From assembly GCA_035718275.1 (NCBI GenBank), contig DASTHI010000031.1:62001-126000 (forward strand): a stretch of DNA of 64,000 nt, in the 5' to 3' direction. A program made the translations under genes and the position numbers. This document shows positions 8,511-17,656 of this stretch, piece by piece; the stretch's first letter is position 1, and every line of letters begins with the position of its first letter. The DNA comes from Pseudolabrys sp035718275. GTDB taxonomy: Bacteria; Pseudomonadota; Alphaproteobacteria; Rhizobiales; Xanthobacteraceae. The notes under the pieces are model-generated. The model ran no database searches. It was not told where the DNA came from and was given only the letters and a program-made list of their open reading frames with translations.

Positions 8511-9887
8511 TTGGCCCTCGTCGATACCAAGCGATCCACGCCATGGTCGGCAGCTTCAGACCTTCTGATACGCGCAAGACAAATGCTTGCCGATCAACGC
8601 GACGGCCGCGCGGTGCAGATTCTCGCAGGCAACACGTTTCTCATTCGTGCTGGCAGCGCGCTGCTTGCACTCGCATTGCAGGTGCTGCTCGCCCGATGGA
8701 TGGGCAGCTTCGAGTTTGGCATCTACGTCTATGCCTGGACCTGGGTGCTGATCATCGGCGCGATTTCGGATGTCGGCCTCTCGTCGGCAGCGCGCCGCTT
8801 CATCCCGGAATACACCGAGCTTAAGGATTTCCGTCGGCTGCGCGGTTTCCTGGCCGGATCGCGATGGCTTGGCGTCGCGGTCGCAACGCTTGTCGCAATC
8901 GCCAGCATGTCTGTTGTGACGCTTCTCGCGCCCCGCCTGGACGACTTCGTACTCGTCCCCCTTTATCTTGCCTGCCTCGCGGTCCCGATCTACGGGCTGG
9001 TGCAGGTGCAAGGGGGAATTGCGCAATCCTATGATTGGCCAAATCTGGCCCTGATGCCGTTCTACATCTGGCGCCAGCTCCTTGTGACGGCCCTTGTCGG
9101 CGCCGCATGGCTCTTCGGATTGCCGACCAACGCCATGACAGCCATGGCCATAGCAGTCGGCTCTATCTGGGCGGTCACTCTCGTGCAGTTTGCGCTGATG
9201 CAGCGCCGCTTGAGCTGCAAGGTGCCGGCTGGACCCAAGATCTATGAAGCCAGAATCTGGATTGGAACGTCGCTGCCGATATTCGTGGTCGAGGCTTTCT
9301 ACCTTGCCCTCACTTACGTTGACATCATCGTGCTTGAGCATCTCCGCTCACCGGAAGACGTGGCGGTCTACTATGCGGCCGCTCGACTGCTGGCAATCGT
9401 TGCATTCGTCTATTTTGCAATCGCGGGCGCGACCACGCACAGGTTCAGTGAATATTACGTCGCCGGCGACCGCGAGCGGCTTGCCGCTTTCTTCAAAGAC
9501 ACTGTTCGATGGACGTTTTGGCCCTCGCTCATCGCCTGCGCAGGCATTCTGGTCTTGGGCAAGCCCTTGCTTGCGCTCTTCGGTCCCGAGTTCGAGACCG
9601 GCTATGGCGTAATGTTCATTCTCGCGATTGGAATGATGGCGCGGGCTGCCGTGGGTCCGGCCGAACGCCTGCTCAACATGGTCGTCGAACGAAAGGAATG
9701 CGCGTCAGTCTACGGCATCGCCTTCCTGATCAATCTCGCGCTGTGCGTCATTCTCGTTCCGCAATGGGGCATCGTCGGCGCTGCGGTCGCGGTCTCGAGC
9801 GCGATCATTGCCGAGTCCATCATGTTCTGCCGACTCGCAAGACGTCGGCTTGGACTTGAAATCCTTTGGCCCATCGGCAGGCGCTAG
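8511..9887 (+). CDS. Polysaccharide/lipopolysaccharide flippase (MATE/Wzx-like)
   Basis: A 458-residue polytopic membrane protein of the oligosaccharide flippase (MVF/Wzx) superfamily. The N-terminal AGNTFLIRAGSALLALALQVLLAR and the GIYVYAWTWVLIIGAISDVGLS segment are typical, and about twelve hydrophobic helices can be traced. It probably moves lipid-linked saccharides across the inner membrane. I favour TTG 8511 because GGAG lies 5 bases upstream; TTG 8454 would add 19 residues and ATG 8583 would remove 24. No glycosyltransferases are nearby, so its glycan is unknown. The gene ends one base before the stop of the convergent acyl-CoA synthetase. Confidence 0.78.
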   Translation: MALVDTKRSTPWSAASDLLIRARQMLADQRDGRAVQILAGNTFLIRAGSALLALALQVLLARWMGSFEFGIYVYAWTWVLIIGAISDVGLSSAARRFIPEYTELKDFRRLRGFLAGSRWLGVAVATLVAIASMSVVTLLAPRLDDFVLVPLYLACLAVPIYGLVQVQGGIAQSYDWPNLALMPFYIWRQLLVTALVGAAWLFGLPTNAMTAMAIAVGSIWAVTLVQFALMQRRLSCKVPAGPKIYEARIWIGTSLPIFVVEAFYLALTYVDIIVLEHLRSPEDVAVYYAAARLLAIVAFVYFAIAGATTHRFSEYYVAGDRERLAAFFKDTVRWTFWPSLIACAGILVLGKPLLALFGPEFETGYGVMFILAIGMMARAAVGPAERLLNMVVERKECASVYGIAFLINLALCVILVPQWGIVGAAVAVSSAIIAESIMFCRLARRRLGLEILWPIGRR

Positions 9888-9888
9888 T

Positions 9889-11511
9889 TTACGCCCGCTC
9901 GCGCAGCAATCGCCTGATCACCTTGCCGGTCGTGGTCATCGGCATATCGTCGATGAAGGCGACCTCTCGCGGATACTCATGAGCCGAAAGGCGGGTCCGT
10001 ACGAAATCCTTGATCTCCGAAGCGAGTGCAAGGGAAGGCGCGTAGCCTTTCTTCAGGACGATAAAGGCTTTCACGATCTCGGTTCGCAGGGCATCCGGCT
10101 TTCCCACCGCGGCAGCAAGCGCAACTGCCGGATGACGGATGAGGCAATCTTCAATTTCACCCGGCCCAATGCGAAATCCTGCCGACGTGATGACATCATC
10201 GTCACGCCCGACAAAAGTGAAATAACCCTCCTCGTCCATGACGCCCTGGTCTCCGGTCGTCATCCAATCGCCAATGAACTTCTCGCGTGTGGCATCGGGA
10301 TTTCCCCAATATTCGAGGAACATCACGGGATCGGATCGCCTCACCGCGATCTGTCCCGTCTCTCCCGATTTCAGCGGCGTTCCGCTGGAATCGATCACCG
10401 CAACGGTGTGACCCGCGACTGGCCTGCCGATCGCGCCCGGTTTTGAGACGCCGATCGCCCCACACGCCGAGAGGACGAGGTTGCACTCGGTCTGCCCATA
10501 GAATTCGTTGATGGCTAGGTCGAAAACCGACCTTCCCCACTCGTAGGTTTCTGCACCCAGTGATTCGCCGCCCGAACCGATCGACCGCATTTTGATGCGG
10601 TGCCGCCCTTTGGGATGCGGCGCCGCCCTGAGCATGCGCAGTGCGGTCGGCGGAATAAATGCATTGCGGATGTCCGTGCGTGCGATCAGCGCGAAAGCTT
10701 CTTCGGGATCGAATTTTTCGAAGCGGCGCGCCACGACCGGCACTCCGTAGTGCAATCCGGGCAGCAGCACGTTGAGCAACCCTCCTGCCCAGGCCCAGTC
10801 GGCGGGCGTCCAGATGCGGTCCCCGGGTTGTGGCAGAAAATCGTGATGCATCTCGACGCCCGGAAAATGGCCGATCAGCACGCGATGGCCGTGCAGGGCA
10901 CCTTTCGGTTGTCCTGTCGTGCCCGACGTGTAGACCATCATCGCGGGGTCGTTTGGGGACGTATCGACAGGCACGAAATCCGGCGAGGCGGCCTCGAGAC
11001 CATCGGCAAACCCGACAGCACTGCCCTCCTCTCCATCCAGCGAGATGATGAGGCGAAGATCGGGCAGCTCCCCTCTGATGCTGTTGATCCGCTCGACACC
11101 GCGACGATTGGTCAGCAATGCCACCGCACCGGAATTCTGCAGCCGATAAGAAAGCGCATCCGTGCCGAACAACACGGCAAGCGGCAGAGCTACCGCGCCG
11201 AGCTTGTAGACCGCGATATGGATTGCCGCGACTTCCGGCTGCTGCGGCAGCAGTATCGCGACGCGATCGCCGAAAGCGACGCCACGCGCCCTGAGAAAAT
11301 TGGCAAGACGATTGGAGGTCTCGCGCAGCCAGCCATATGTGATCTGTTCATCCGGTCCGTCCGCCCGTGCATGCAGGATAGCCAATCGTCCCGGCTCCCG
11401 TTCGGCCCAGCGATCGCAGACATCCACGCCGATGTTGTAGCGCGGCGGCACCTGCCACCGAAACTGGCTCAAGAGGGCGTGGTAGTCGTTGACGCGGGGA
11501 AGTACCGGCAT
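9889..11511 (-). CDS. AMP-dependent acyl-CoA synthetase (acetyl/medium-chain type)
   Basis: A 540-residue cytosolic adenylate-forming enzyme. Visible motifs: P-loop YTSGTTGQPKGALHGH (~residue 192), core motif EFYGQTECN (~residue 335), TTGDQGVMDEEGYFTFVGR with the hinge aspartate, SAGFRIGPGEIE, and the lid lysine in TTGKVIRRLLRE at the C-terminus. The pattern is that of ACSM/Acs-like synthetases rather than FadD. It activates a carboxylic acid to its CoA thioester, but the acid cannot be named from sequence. It is transcribed alone on the minus strand and abuts the flippase end. A 148-base gap separates its start from the pseudogene on the plus strand. Confidence 0.88.
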   Translation of the reverse strand: MPVLPRVNDYHALLSQFRWQVPPRYNIGVDVCDRWAEREPGRLAILHARADGPDEQITYGWLRETSNRLANFLRARGVAFGDRVAILLPQQPEVAAIHIAVYKLGAVALPLAVLFGTDALSYRLQNSGAVALLTNRRGVERINSIRGELPDLRLIISLDGEEGSAVGFADGLEAASPDFVPVDTSPNDPAMMVYTSGTTGQPKGALHGHRVLIGHFPGVEMHHDFLPQPGDRIWTPADWAWAGGLLNVLLPGLHYGVPVVARRFEKFDPEEAFALIARTDIRNAFIPPTALRMLRAAPHPKGRHRIKMRSIGSGGESLGAETYEWGRSVFDLAINEFYGQTECNLVLSACGAIGVSKPGAIGRPVAGHTVAVIDSSGTPLKSGETGQIAVRRSDPVMFLEYWGNPDATREKFIGDWMTTGDQGVMDEEGYFTFVGRDDDVITSAGFRIGPGEIEDCLIRHPAVALAAAVGKPDALRTEIVKAFIVLKKGYAPSLALASEIKDFVRTRLSAHEYPREVAFIDDMPMTTTGKVIRRLLRERA

Positions 11512-11659
11512 GGTGCGCCAAGCTAGTCAGCAGGGAAGGTGAGGTCCAGCCGGGACCCTGCTCATTTTAACATGCCCTTTTTGCGAATCGCATTGCCCGT
11601 CATCGGCTGCGGGCCATGGGCGCCATGCCGAGCGTTCATTTTTCCAAGGAGCCAGCGCG

Positions 11660-12001
11660 ATGAAAAATACGGAGGAGGTTGACCTTTGACGAATTTGGGA
11701 CCTCATCAAGGACGAGCATGCCGCGGTCCTTGTCACGCTGGCGAAAGACGGCACTCAGGATCCCGCGTGGATGACCAAACGCAGATCGATGCACTTTGGA
11801 AGGAATCGTTTCGTGTGTGGTTTCCCCAAGTCGGACAATATCGCCCTCCTTGCCGTCGAGGTCGACACAGTCAAGGCTTGGACAAAGCCTGCTTCTCTCC
11901 TGACCTATGCCCACTACTATCTGCGGGGCTCGGGTGACAGGGAAGTCGCCGTCGCCGAGCAGGTCGCGCAGCAGGAAATCATTCGCACGGCGATCAAATG
12001 A
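11660..12001 (+). pseudogene. Decayed pyridoxamine-5'-phosphate-oxidase-like (general stress) gene
   Basis: Reading from ATG 11660 (SD AAGGAG 8 bases upstream) gives a 113-codon frame broken by TGA at 11687-11689, after MKNTEEVDL. It resumes as RIWDLIKDEHAAVLVTLAKD and then SDNIALLAVEVDTVKAW. These two stretches resemble the first strand and the C-terminal half of PNPOx-fold general stress proteins. The central part (Arg-Pro-Met substrate region and flavin loop) seems missing, so an internal deletion accompanies the stop. No single start downstream yields a complete domain. The family assignment is from memory of the pattern and is tentative; the in-frame stop is directly visible. Confidence 0.55.
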
Positions 12002-12020
12002 GTGCGGGCGTCGAGGACGA

Positions 12021-12473
12021 CTAATTCAGCCGGACGCGAAGGAAATTCCAATACGGCGCGTTCGGCGAGACAATGTCGATCGGCTGCTTCTCTCCCCGTT
12101 CTCCCGAGACGAATGAAAATGTACTCGAACCCACTTCGAGAGGCTCGAAGCGGAGGATCATGACGTCCTTGGCGGCATAGTCCCGCCGCTGCGGACAATC
12201 AGTGACGTTGTCACCGCCCAGATAGCGGTACGTGCGGCCGCTGGCGAGAAGATAGGGGCTGTTGGGGCCCCTGACTGCGAAGCACACCGCTTTGAGCGCG
12301 GCTTGCGCCTGCAAATGGATCGCAGTGTGCGTGGATGGGCGGTCGATCTGCACGATCGCGACCGGGACTTGATTTTCGGCACGATGGAAAAGCGTTTCGC
12401 CGGCTGCAGGAAATACGGACAGCGCCAGCGACGCAATCAACATCCCAAGAACTGCAGGCGACACATTCCGCAC
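12021..12473 (-). CDS. Hypothetical secreted protein
   Basis: A 150-residue protein that I do not recognise. It has a signal peptide (MRNVSPAVLGMLIASLALS..., cleavage near FPAAGE) and a small mature part with three cysteines (AVCFAVRG, VTDCPQRR). I chose GTG 12473 because it gives a compact signal peptide; TTG 12503 would add ten residues. The mature region looks beta-rich with no enzyme motif. It lies downstream of the CAP-domain gene in the same direction, with a 140-base gap. Function unknown. Confidence 0.55.
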   Translation of the reverse strand: MRNVSPAVLGMLIASLALSVFPAAGETLFHRAENQVPVAIVQIDRPSTHTAIHLQAQAALKAVCFAVRGPNSPYLLASGRTYRYLGGDNVTDCPQRRDYAAKDVMILRFEPLEVGSSTFSFVSGERGEKQPIDIVSPNAPYWNFLRVRLN

Positions 12474-12613
12474 GAATGCAATCCCGTCAGGGTTACGAAA
12501 CAAATTAGCGCAAGATCCCGCCGTCCGCCAACGCCGCGGCGGGCTAGAATGAATTGCTTCTCATAGCAGGACGTCTTTGAAGGCGCGGAATGGTTAAAGA
12601 ACGGGTGGCCGCC

Positions 12614-13138
12614 TCATCCCTTGGTGTCATCGGGTTCGGCCAAAATAAGCGCCCAGTAGACCTTGTACTTGGAAGCAGGCGTATAGACGGCGGCGATACC
12701 CATGCGGGTTGCGCCACTGAGCAACATGTTAGCGCGATGCGGATTCGAATCGCGCCAGCCCGAGAACGCCTCCGCCAGCGTGTGGTAACCGGCGCTAATG
12801 TTCTCGGCTGCCCGCTTTGCGTCGTACCCAGAAGCCTTCAGCCTCTGCAGGAACGGCTTGCCGGCGCCGTGGTCGAGCTTGTCGCGCTTTGCCATGGTCT
12901 CGGCCTGCGCCTGGGCGAGCCGCATCAGGTCGACGTCAAGTTCGACCGCCTGCAGACCGTTGTTTGCGCGATAGCCCGAAATCATTGAAGCGGCCGCCGC
13001 CGCATCAAGTTCCGCTCCCGGCTGGGCCAAGTTGCGATAGAAGCTGGGCTGCGCCTTCGGCACGTAAGTGTCGGCGCAGCCGCAGATCGCGGCCAAGCCC
13101 AGCATTGCAGCAACGATACCGATAGGTCTGACCAGCAA
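12614..13138 (-). CDS. CAP-domain (SCP/PR-1-like) lipoprotein
   Basis: A 174-residue exported protein with a CAP domain: MISGYRANNGLQAVELDVDL, AETMAKRDKLDHG, GYDAKRAAENISAGY and WRDSNPHRANML are in the usual order of bacterial SCP-like proteins. I place the start at TTG 13138 (MLVRPIGIVAAML) because a GGGGGGAGA Shine-Dalgarno lies directly upstream. The longer frame would begin at a TTG without one. The N-terminus reads LAAICGC-ADT, a plausible though non-ideal lipobox, so the protein is probably anchored in the envelope. Activity of bacterial CAP proteins is poorly known; cell-envelope roles are usual. It diverges from the cupin gene. Confidence 0.8.
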   Translation of the reverse strand: MLVRPIGIVAAMLGLAAICGCADTYVPKAQPSFYRNLAQPGAELDAAAAASMISGYRANNGLQAVELDVDLMRLAQAQAETMAKRDKLDHGAGKPFLQRLKASGYDAKRAAENISAGYHTLAEAFSGWRDSNPHRANMLLSGATRMGIAAVYTPASKYKVYWALILAEPDDTKG

Positions 13139-13290
13139 GTTCTCCCCCCAGATCGGGCGCCGACCATAATGCAATGATCGTGGCTGAAAGGTGAATACGC
13201 GTCTCAGTGCACGGTCGCGCGTCCCTCCACTGGCGCACTCCGGGAACGTGAACTAACATCGAAGATCCAGGCACCTGACGCGAGGCTGTC

Positions 13291-13692
13291 ATGTCCGACA
13301 AACCCGCCGCACGCACTCCGGGAGCAAAGCGGGCTGGCCCCGGGGAGTATGTCTTCGACCTTGGAAGCATTCAGAAGATCATGGGCGGCCCTGCCTATTC
13401 TACCGCGCATGGGCCTTGCGTCGAAGGCGACCGCATGATCGTCGGCCTGATGAGGATGCAAGCAGGCACCGGCGCCGAACCGCATTCGCATCCCAATGAG
13501 CAGTGGATCTACGTGCTCGAGGGCACGTTCCGCGCCAGAATCGATGGCAAGGAAATGGATGTGACGCCCGGGTCCGTCATTTACATCCCGGCCAACACGG
13601 TCCACGCCGGCGAGGCCACGGCCGATGGAGACGTCGTCTTCTTCACCGTCAAGGACGCATCTCACAGCCTGCACGGTATCAAAGCCACCTAG
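13291..13692 (+). CDS. Cupin-domain protein
   Basis: A 133-residue single-domain cupin. Motif 1 reads AEPHSHPNEQWIYVLEG with the two metal histidines and a glutamate (~residues 64-80). Motif 2 reads PGSVIYIPANTVHAG with the last histidine (~residues 92-106). It should bind a divalent metal. Small stand-alone cupins serve as isomerases, dioxygenases or ligand sensors, and the reaction here is unknown. It lies 46 bases before the TctC-type binding protein on the same strand, so it may act on or sense the same ligand (inference). Confidence 0.82.
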   Translation: MSDKPAARTPGAKRAGPGEYVFDLGSIQKIMGGPAYSTAHGPCVEGDRMIVGLMRMQAGTGAEPHSHPNEQWIYVLEGTFRARIDGKEMDVTPGSVIYIPANTVHAGEATADGDVVFFTVKDASHSLHGIKAT

Positions 13693-13738
13693 CGCAGATT
13701 TGCTTGCCGCTCGAGAGCGCAACCTTGGGGAGTTTTGC

Positions 13739-14728
13739 ATGCACAAACTGATCGTCACCTTGCTCACAGTTTTTGTGCTCGGCGCAACCGGCGCAAGCGC
13801 GCAAGACAAGTATCCTAATCGCCCGGTAAAGGTAATCGTGCCCTACGCGCCTGGCGGCGCTACCGACATCGTGGCGCGGATTGTCGGCGATGAGTTTCAG
13901 CGAGTCACGGGCCAGGGCTTCGTTGTGCTCAACAAGCCCGGCGCCTTCGGCATGCTCGCCCTCGACGAGATGATGAAAGCGCCAGCCGATGGCTATACCC
14001 TCATGATCGGCAATGTTTCTACCAACGCAATCACCCCGATCATCTATGCAAAGAAACTGAATTTCGATTACGGCAAGAGTGTCGTCGCCGTTACGAATCT
14101 GGTCGACATCCCGGCGTTTCTACTAGTGACCACAGCGAACGATTTCGCCGTAAAGTCCGTCCCTGAGTTCATCGCCTATGCGAAGCAAAATCCCGGAAAA
14201 ATCCGATACGGCACCGTCGGCGTCGGATCCTACCCGCACTACGACATGGCTTATTTTGCAAAGCGCGCCGGAGACCTGGATATCGTCGCCCTGCCGAATA
14301 AGAACGGAGCCTCGGGTGTTATCCAGGATTTGTTGCGCGGCGATGCTCAGGCAGCGTTTTTGAATGTCGCTTCGACTGCCGGGCAGGTCCAGGCGGGAAA
14401 GTTTCGTCCGCTGGCGGTCGTCAATCACACGCGGCTCAAGCAATATCCCGATATTCCGACAATGAAGGAAGTTGGATACGCCGATGTCGGCACGGTTGCA
14501 TGGAACGGACTATTCGCGCCCGCAGCGACGCCAAAGCCAGTGCTTGAGGCTCTGTTTCAGGCCGTGAACAAAGCCATTCATTCACCAGAGGCCGCCGAGA
14601 AGCTCGGCAAGCAGAACTTCAACATCGTTCCAAACAAGTCATTAGCCGATGCGGAGTCCTGGCTGGCGGGCGAAATGAAGCACTGGCAGACGATCACCGA
14701 AACGGTGAAGATCGAAGTGACGCAATAG
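13739..14728 (+). CDS. Tripartite tricarboxylate transporter substrate-binding protein (Bug/TctC family)
   Basis: A 329-residue periplasmic binding protein. ATG 13739 is chosen (MHKLIVTLLTVFVLG, cleavage near ASAQ); the longer frame runs into the cupin gene. The mature N-terminus has the Bug signature YPNRPVKVIVPYAPGGATD, followed by NKPGAFGMLALDEMMKAPADGYT. Bug proteins bind carboxylates or related small organics. No TctA/TctB membrane genes are present in the window, so this is an orphan receptor, as is common in the family. It ends five bases before the stop of the convergent molybdenum hydroxylase gene. Confidence 0.9.
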   Translation: MHKLIVTLLTVFVLGATGASAQDKYPNRPVKVIVPYAPGGATDIVARIVGDEFQRVTGQGFVVLNKPGAFGMLALDEMMKAPADGYTLMIGNVSTNAITPIIYAKKLNFDYGKSVVAVTNLVDIPAFLLVTTANDFAVKSVPEFIAYAKQNPGKIRYGTVGVGSYPHYDMAYFAKRAGDLDIVALPNKNGASGVIQDLLRGDAQAAFLNVASTAGQVQAGKFRPLAVVNHTRLKQYPDIPTMKEVGYADVGTVAWNGLFAPAATPKPVLEALFQAVNKAIHSPEAAEKLGKQNFNIVPNKSLADAESWLAGEMKHWQTITETVKIEVTQ

Positions 14729-14733
14729 CGGCT

Positions 14734-17088
14734 TCACAAGGCGGCCTGTCCCGCCGCCTTCACCGCACGCCACACGCGCTCTGGCGTTGCCGGCATATCG
14801 AGTTGAGCGCCTTTCGGAAGCGCATCGAGAATTGCGTTGATGACCGCGGGCGGCGCGGCGGTGGTTCCGGCTTCGCCGGTCCCTTTCACGCCAAGCGGGT
14901 TCGTTCGGCAGGCAATCGCATGATGCTCGACCTTCATGCTCGGAACCTGATCGGCTTTCGGCATGCCGTAGTCCATGAATGAGCCCGAGATGAGTTGGCC
15001 GCTCTCATCGTAGATCGTGTTTTCCGTGAGTGCCTGTCCGAGGCCCTGCACCACTCCGCCATGGATCTGTGCTTCGACGATCGTCGGGTCGAGCACGTTT
15101 CCGCAGTCGTCGACGGCCACATAAGACACCAAGTCGACGGCTCCCGTTGACGGATCAATTTCCACCTCGGCTACATGGCAGCCGTTTGGAAATGAAGGCG
15201 GCACCTTGATGCCCGACTGCGTGTCGAGGTTTTCAGAGATCACTCCCTGACGCTTCAACTCTGCAGCGCGATCGGCCACTTCGAAAAGCCGGATCTCGCG
15301 TGCGGAATTTCTTACGCTGAATTTTCCATCACGGTAATCGACTTCGCTTTCCTCGGCCTGAAGCAGCATCGCGGCGATTCGCCTGGCCTTTTGCAAGACC
15401 GCATCGGCGGTTCTCGCAACGGCGCCCCCCGTCATCATCGCAGACCGCGAGGCCACCGCACCGAAACCGGGAACGTCGCGCGCGGAATCGCCCGAGAGCA
15501 CCTCAACTGCATCGTCCCGAACGCCCAGCCGCCGGGCCGCCACTTGTGCGAAAACGGTCCTGTGCCCCTGCCCGCTTGCACCAGCCCCGACACTGACCTG
15601 CACGGACGTCCCGCCGGGAAACGAGATCCTGGCACCCTCCTCGGGAAAAGCACCTGAAATTTCGAGATAGCACCCGATGCCGATGCCGCGGAGCTTGCCG
15701 CGCTTCTTCGCCGCCTTTTTTCTTTCGCGAAAACCGTCATACCCGGCCGCATTGAGAGCGCGCTCAAACACCGCGGGAAATTCTCCGCTGTCATAGGTGT
15801 TCCCGAAAGCGGTGGTGTATGGGATTTTTTCCGGCTTGATCAAATTGCGCCGGCGAAGCTCGGCGGCGTCGATGCCGGTCACATCCGCAGCCGCATCGAT
15901 GATCCGCTCGATGAGATAGCTCGCCTCAGGACGGCCCGCGCCGCGATATGGCCCGGTCGGCAACGTGTTGGTGAATACGCATCGTGTGTTGAGTTGAACA
16001 AGCGGAATGTCATAGACAGTCGGCAAGCAGCCCGAGATGTGCGTCGTGAAGACGAAATGCGCCACTCCGGTGAAATAGGCGCCAAGGTTGCCTATTCCGT
16101 TGACGCGCAGAGCGAGGAAGCGGCCGCGCGAATTGAGAGCAAGCTCGACGGTCCAGAACGAATCCCGGCCCTGATTATCCGTAATGAATGCTTCCGAACG
16201 GGTCGAATTCCAATACAAAGGCTTGCCGAGGGCTCGAGCGGCGTGCAGCAGCGGAATGTATTCGGGATAGCACCACCCCTTCATGCCGAAGGCGCCGCCG
16301 ACATCCTCGGTGATGATGCGAAGCTCCTCCGGCTTGATGTTCATCGCGCCGGCGATCTGCCCGCGCACGCTCGCCACCCCTTGCGTGCCGACGCGGAGCG
16401 TGAACAGTCTGTTAGCGGGATCGTAGCTCGCCGAAGCGGAACGCGGCTCGAGCGAAGCAACCACCAGGCGCTGATTGACCAGATCAATGCGGACGTGGTG
16501 CGCAGCTTCTGCGAAGGCTTTCTCCAGGGCCGCCTGCTTCTTTCCTTCCGGATCGGCCGGCGCGCTCCAGTCAAATCCGATGTTGCCCGGCGCTTCCGGC
16601 CACAGTTGCGGAGCGTCGGGCTTGATGGCGTCGCGGGCGTCGGTAACCGGCGTCAGCTGCTCATAATCGACGATGATTCTGTCGCCGGCATCCTGTGCCG
16701 CGTCTGCATTCCTTCCCACCACCATGGCGACCGGTTCGCCGATGTGCATGACGCGGGATTCGGCCAACGATGGACGATGCGGCGAGATCGCCGTCATTCC
16801 TCCGCGTCCGGGAATGGGATGGCCATGAGAGATCGAATGGTAATGAACCCCGCTGAGATCGGTGGCGGTAAGCACGGCCACGACGCCTGGCATTGATCTT
16901 GCCGCCGAGACGTCGATGCGCTGAATGCGCGCAAAAGCATGCGGCGAGCGCACGAAAAAGGCGGCGAGAGCGCCGTCTGGCCGGACGTCATCGCCAAAGC
17001 GGCCGCGGCCACGCAGGAGTGCATCGTCCTCGACACGCCCAGTCCAGGCTCGCCCGGCAACATCCTGGGCGCTAGGCGATTGCGTCAT
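14734..17088 (-). CDS. Xanthine dehydrogenase family molybdopterin-binding (large) subunit, orphan
   Basis: A 784-residue CoxL/XdhB-like large subunit. ATG 17088 (MTQSPSAQD) is preferred because GGAG lies 8 bases upstream; a TTG 12 bases earlier is the alternative. Seen: the N-terminal hammerhead domain (GRGRFGDDVRPDGALAAFF), the cofactor loop VGGAFGMKG, the active-site loop PYRGAGRPE (form-II CO-dehydrogenase type, not the Cys-containing loop of true CODH), GQGHRTVFAQ, and KGTGEAGTT carrying the catalytic glutamate. It should hydroxylate an aldehyde or N-heterocycle using Mo-molybdopterin cytosine dinucleotide. No FAD or 2Fe-2S subunit gene is adjacent, so its electron-transfer partners must be encoded elsewhere. 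It lies just downstream of the GlcG-like gene. Confidence 0.88.
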   Translation of the reverse strand: MTQSPSAQDVAGRAWTGRVEDDALLRGRGRFGDDVRPDGALAAFFVRSPHAFARIQRIDVSAARSMPGVVAVLTATDLSGVHYHSISHGHPIPGRGGMTAISPHRPSLAESRVMHIGEPVAMVVGRNADAAQDAGDRIIVDYEQLTPVTDARDAIKPDAPQLWPEAPGNIGFDWSAPADPEGKKQAALEKAFAEAAHHVRIDLVNQRLVVASLEPRSASASYDPANRLFTLRVGTQGVASVRGQIAGAMNIKPEELRIITEDVGGAFGMKGWCYPEYIPLLHAARALGKPLYWNSTRSEAFITDNQGRDSFWTVELALNSRGRFLALRVNGIGNLGAYFTGVAHFVFTTHISGCLPTVYDIPLVQLNTRCVFTNTLPTGPYRGAGRPEASYLIERIIDAAADVTGIDAAELRRRNLIKPEKIPYTTAFGNTYDSGEFPAVFERALNAAGYDGFRERKKAAKKRGKLRGIGIGCYLEISGAFPEEGARISFPGGTSVQVSVGAGASGQGHRTVFAQVAARRLGVRDDAVEVLSGDSARDVPGFGAVASRSAMMTGGAVARTADAVLQKARRIAAMLLQAEESEVDYRDGKFSVRNSAREIRLFEVADRAAELKRQGVISENLDTQSGIKVPPSFPNGCHVAEVEIDPSTGAVDLVSYVAVDDCGNVLDPTIVEAQIHGGVVQGLGQALTENTIYDESGQLISGSFMDYGMPKADQVPSMKVEHHAIACRTNPLGVKGTGEAGTTAAPPAVINAILDALPKGAQLDMPATPERVWRAVKAAGQAAL

Positions 17089-17106
17089 GGGCTGCTCCAA
17101 TAAATG

Positions 17107-17631
17107 TCAAAGCTTGCGATCGGTAATGCCCGCCTGGGCGTAGAGCGCGTTGATATGCGCCTTCACCTCGGGATCGGTCGTGTCATGTTGTGGACGCTGA
17201 GCCCAGCCGGCCTTGGCCCGCGCGTACACCGCCATCTCTTCATCCTGCTGCGAAGTACCTCCGGAGATCCCGTAGGCGCCCACCATCTCGTCACCCTTGA
17301 ACACGGGCGCCGACCCTCCGCTCGCGGCAATACGACCGTTCGTCATGGCGGCCAGGCTGACCAGCAATTGCGGATTGCGCTCCTTGAACCATTGCTGAAT
17401 CACCAGTCCATCGGGAAAGCGCGGGCTCATCGAGCGAAACGCTGCAACCGTGAAGGCTTTGGCAATCGCCGTTTCGGGAGTGATGAATCCTGCATCATCC
17501 ATGCGTTCGACCATGATCAGGTGCCCTTCGGGTCCGACCACGGCTACGGACACGGGGACGCGCATGGCATCCGCTTTTTCCACCACAGCTCGAATGAATT
17601 CGCGGCACTCGGCGGCACTCAATCTGGCCAT
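17107..17631 (-). CDS. GlcG/HbpS-like haem-binding family protein
   Basis: A 174-residue protein of the GlcG/HbpS family (DUF336). Seen: VPVSVAVVGPEGHLIMVERMDDA, the ITPETAIAKAFTVAAF helix and the glycine-rich VGAYGISGGTSQQDEEMA end. No signal peptide. A GGGGGAGCGGGGA Shine-Dalgarno precedes the ATG. Members sit in operons of organic-acid or aldehyde oxidation and some bind haem or cobalamin; the function here is unknown. It is immediately upstream of the orphan Mo-hydroxylase large subunit (18-base gap), which suggests a common transcript and role. Confidence 0.82.
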   Translation of the reverse strand: MARLSAAECREFIRAVVEKADAMRVPVSVAVVGPEGHLIMVERMDDAGFITPETAIAKAFTVAAFRSMSPRFPDGLVIQQWFKERNPQLLVSLAAMTNGRIAASGGSAPVFKGDEMVGAYGISGGTSQQDEEMAVYARAKAGWAQRPQHDTTDPEVKAHINALYAQAGITDRKL

Positions 17632-17656
17632 TCCCCGCTCCCCCGGGCACTGCCCA

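Noticed and set aside
11687..11689. Selenocysteine codon in the 11660-12001 frame
   Set aside because: No SECIS-like structure is apparent just downstream, and the domain is additionally truncated, so decay explains the TGA.
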